From Paraburkholderia flagellata (GTDB taxonomy: Bacteria > Pseudomonadota > Gammaproteobacteria > Burkholderiales > Burkholderiaceae): a stretch of DNA of 64,000 nt. The stretch lies in assembly GCF_021390645.1 (NCBI RefSeq), contig NZ_JAJEJT010000005.1, positions 591,244 through 655,243 on the forward strand, given 5' to 3'. The notes under the pieces were generated by a model. That model did no database searches, was not told where the DNA came from, and saw only the letters and a list, made by a program, of their open reading frames with translations. Below are positions 62,036 through 64,000 of the stretch, piece by piece. Numbering within the stretch: position 1 is the first letter of the stretch; every line of letters starts with the position of its first letter. The translations under genes and the position numbers were made by a program.

Positions 62036-62322
62036 CTGTGAGCAATGCTCCAACGACCGCTCATGGCCGGTTTCGCCGGCCGAGCTGTGGCGCCGCAAAT
62101 ATGCCGTTGATTTGCTCCGGTCTGGAGCGGGCCGCCCGGAGGGGGCAGGGCAACACACTACGTGATGCCGCAACGACCGACCGATCCGCCGCGCGACCTT
62201 GGCGATGTAGCCATCCGGTCGCGACTGAGTTCACCTGCCGTCCAATTCATGCGAATCGGTCGCCCCAGTTTTGCAACCAACGATTGGTCGCTCATCAATG
62301 AAGGCCGACAACAGCTGCGATT
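62036..62322. other. intergenic with repeat segment
   Basis: No gene. Bases 62063-62106 resemble the minus strand of 45071-45120 (GGCCGGTTTC and GCTGTGGCGCC in the same order and spacing). The remainder shows nothing. Confidence 0.4.
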
Positions 62323-63006
62323 TCAGGTAAATGCCGGCTGGCTTTTGACGCTCGGGCGTTCGCGCATTCTCGCGTACCAGGCGAGAAGGGATTCGCACTC
62401 TGCGGGCACCGGCAGCTTCACGATCGACGCAAAGACCAGGCCGCCGATGACGGTGATGTCGGCCATCGAGAATGCATCCCCGGCGACAAATGGTTGCTTT
62501 CTCAGGACGTCATTGAAGTACCGCATGCCCCTCAGGGCTTTGTCGCGCTGACGAAATCCCCATTCGGAGTTTTGATAGAGCTCGACTTCGGGCCCGAGTC
62601 CAGGCGTGGCGTGGTGGAAATAGACACTGATGGCGTCGAGTAACTCCAGTTCGGCGCGCTTGCTCATCATGTGGATCACGCCCTTGTCGAGCGGTGTTTT
62701 GCCGGTCAGCGTGGGTGCACCATCGAGCGTATCGAGGTATTCGGTAATCGCGGTGCATTCGGCGATGCAGGTTCCGTCATCGAGTTCGAGGACCGGCAGC
62801 GTGCCTGAGTAGTTCTTCCCTGAGATGAAATCGGGCCTTTTGTGCTCCCCTCTGTAGAGATCCACCATGACGAACTCGACACGTGATTGCAGATTCTTTT
62901 CGGCCAAAGCGATACGCACGCGGGTTGGGTAGGGTCCCGTGGGGAAATCGTAAATCGTCATGATCGGGAGTTTGGTTGAATCGGAATTAACGATGCCTGA
63001 TGTCAT
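62323..63006 (-). CDS. glutathione S-transferase
   Basis: A 227-residue GST from ATG 63006, which follows AGAGGTAAGC. A downstream ATG at 62961 begins the conserved thioredoxin-like part MTIYDFPTGPYPTRVRIALA, so the first 15 residues may be dispensable. Glutathione-site residues include GTLPVLELDDGTCIAECTAI (P-V-L, then E-S/C), and the helical C-terminal domain contains FVAGDAFSMADITVIGGLVF with the N-capping box. The catalytic residue near TGPYPTRV is Thr/Tyr-like rather than Ser-Cys. It is divergent from a TetR regulator with a perfect palindrome between them, so it is likely induced by an electrophile. Confidence 0.9.
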   Translation of the reverse strand: MTSGIVNSDSTKLPIMTIYDFPTGPYPTRVRIALAEKNLQSRVEFVMVDLYRGEHKRPDFISGKNYSGTLPVLELDDGTCIAECTAITEYLDTLDGAPTLTGKTPLDKGVIHMMSKRAELELLDAISVYFHHATPGLGPEVELYQNSEWGFRQRDKALRGMRYFNDVLRKQPFVAGDAFSMADITVIGGLVFASIVKLPVPAECESLLAWYARMRERPSVKSQPAFT

Positions 63007-63070
63007 GCTTACCTCTACGGGTGGCGGGTACACAAGATCGAAGGAAATGGGGGGAGTATGTCCGTTACCT

Positions 63071-63088
63071 ACCTAACGTTTGTTAGGT
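63071..63088. promoter_or_regulatory. palindromic operator between GST and TetR genes
   Basis: ACCTAAC-GTTT-GTTAGGT is a perfect 7-bp inverted repeat, 65 bases upstream of the GST start and 62 bases upstream of the TetR start. Its size and position fit a TetR-family operator controlling both directions. Confidence 0.75.
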
Positions 63089-63149
63089 TTAACATAAAAG
63101 GTATAATTCGCTGTGTCAACAGTCATCCCAGTTTGCGGAGGCGGTCGTA

Positions 63150-63725
63150 GTGAAGAACGATTCAGGTTTGAGCTCGAGGGAACGAATCCTGGTGGCCGCC
63201 ACCAGGATTGCGCAGGCGCACGGCTATAGCGGCCTGAACTTTCGTGATCTTGCTGAAGCTGTCGGCATCAAGGCTGCGAGCATCTACCATCACTTCGCAA
63301 GCAAGTCCGATCTCGGAGCAGCGGTGGCGAGGCGTTATTGGGAAGACTCGGAAGCCACTCTGAATGCACTTTTGGCCGAATCCGCAGACCCGGTCGACTG
63401 TCTGCGCCGCTACCCAGAAACGTTTCGCAAGGCGCTGAAGAGCGGTAATCGCATCTGCCTGTGCAGTTTCATGGCTGCCGAATCTGATGACTTGCCGGAA
63501 GCGGTGACGAAAGAGGTCCGAGCCTTTGCAGATGTGAATGTTGCGTGGTTGAGCAAGGTGTTGTCCGCCACGGCCATTGCCAGCGCAGAGGAGCGCGAGG
63601 GACGTGCTCGAGCAATCTTCGCAGCCGTCGCTGGCGCTCAACTCATCGCCAGAAGTCGCGCGGATATCGCCGTCTATGATGGGTTAATTGAAAGCTACCG
63701 TATTGCTGGTCTTTTGCCGGCATAG
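63150..63725 (+). CDS. TetR/AcrR-family transcriptional regulator
   Basis: A 191-residue regulator from GTG 63150 after GCGGAGGCGG. The helix-turn-helix is RERILVAATRIAQAHGYSGL, NFRDLAEAVGIKAASIYHHF then ASKSDLGAAVARRYWED. The ligand domain contains LKSGNRICLCSFMAAESDDL with two cysteines, as in NemR-type electrophile sensors, though these positions are not proof of sensing. It is divergent from a GST gene and shares a palindromic operator, so it probably represses GST and itself until an electrophile is present. Confidence 0.92.
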   Translation: MKNDSGLSSRERILVAATRIAQAHGYSGLNFRDLAEAVGIKAASIYHHFASKSDLGAAVARRYWEDSEATLNALLAESADPVDCLRRYPETFRKALKSGNRICLCSFMAAESDDLPEAVTKEVRAFADVNVAWLSKVLSATAIASAEEREGRARAIFAAVAGAQLIARSRADIAVYDGLIESYRIAGLLPA

Positions 63726-64000
63726 CTGTAGAAAAAAGTCGGTACGGCGCCTGGTGGCCTCCAAGGCGCAGCGCCCGGATGGGCGAAGCGAGCGATATCG
63801 TCGCAGCGGGGCCATTTCCGCCGACTGTCGATTCGCGGTATATGTTGGGCGCAGAGTAGGTGGTCGACGGCAGCGTCACGCTGCTCGAATGTCTCGGCTC
63901 ACGAGTCCCTATTGGTGATCGCACATGTACAGCTATCCGAGAATCGAACAGTCTGATTTGCCGCCGGCCTCGCAGCTGAGTTCGTCGTACGGCCGAGCCG
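63726..64000. other. window end, no gene seen
   Basis: The last 275 bases hold no gene I can support. Open frames are short and Arg-rich. A CGCCGACTGTCGA segment near 63832 recalls the degenerate repeats. Any gene that starts here would continue beyond the window. Confidence 0.4.

Overview
The window reads as high-GC DNA from a Burkholderiaceae bacterium (Paraburkholderia, Caballeronia or Burkholderia), probably from a secondary chromosome or megaplasmid. The pointers are two H-NS-family proteins (one with the Ala/Lys histone-like tail common in this group), a Burkholderia-type trimeric porin, dense LysR/TetR/AraC/LuxR regulation, IS1182, IS21, IS110 and IS6 material, and broken tyrosine recombinases. 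There is no rRNA, tRNA, CRISPR array or replication/partition gene that I can recognise. Gene density is low: several deserts of 0.4-1.4 kb hold only decayed genes and degenerate repeats.

1-13.5 kb: small hypothetical genes, two H-NS paralogues, an IS110 remnant, a DUF1016 remnant, a SulP fossil, an orphan LuxR-type regulator, a cluster of small envelope genes including a superinfection-immunity-like protein, a YHS fragment beside an exported protein, a PiT phosphate transporter, a 24-residue membrane peptide and a broken integrase. 14.5-21.6 kb: an exported TIGR03118-type protein, a zinc alcohol dehydrogenase, a secreted phospholipase C/acid phosphatase-type phosphoesterase and an apparently complete IS1182 element.

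21.6-31 kb: a coherent uptake and catabolism locus. LysR regulators flank an FAD amine/amino-acid oxidoreductase with a polyamine-type binding protein, then an M20 amidohydrolase with an amino-acid-type binding protein and a porin. No ABC permease or ATPase is present, so the binding proteins must use components encoded elsewhere. 31-42 kb: a cupin, a truncated Nmad3-like gene, a translationally coupled RCK-type channel and SulP anion transporter followed by DUF2252, a VirK/YbjX protein, two copies of a promoter-plus-short-reading-frame element, and a RES/Xre toxin-antitoxin pair with a visible operator.

42-53 kb: small exported genes, an acetyltransferase, an IagB-type lytic transglycosylase, and a second IS1182 element cut by an IS21 element with 5-bp target duplications. 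A row of small exported genes follows, including an EexN-like entry-exclusion homologue, which suggests a conjugative plasmid ancestry. 53-64 kb: enzyme/regulator pairs (TetR-SDR, AraC with a SnoaL protein and alpha/beta hydrolase, TetR-GST, two of these with palindromic operators), a RIO kinase, a DUF3303 protein, a phospholipase D-like protein and an IS6 remnant.
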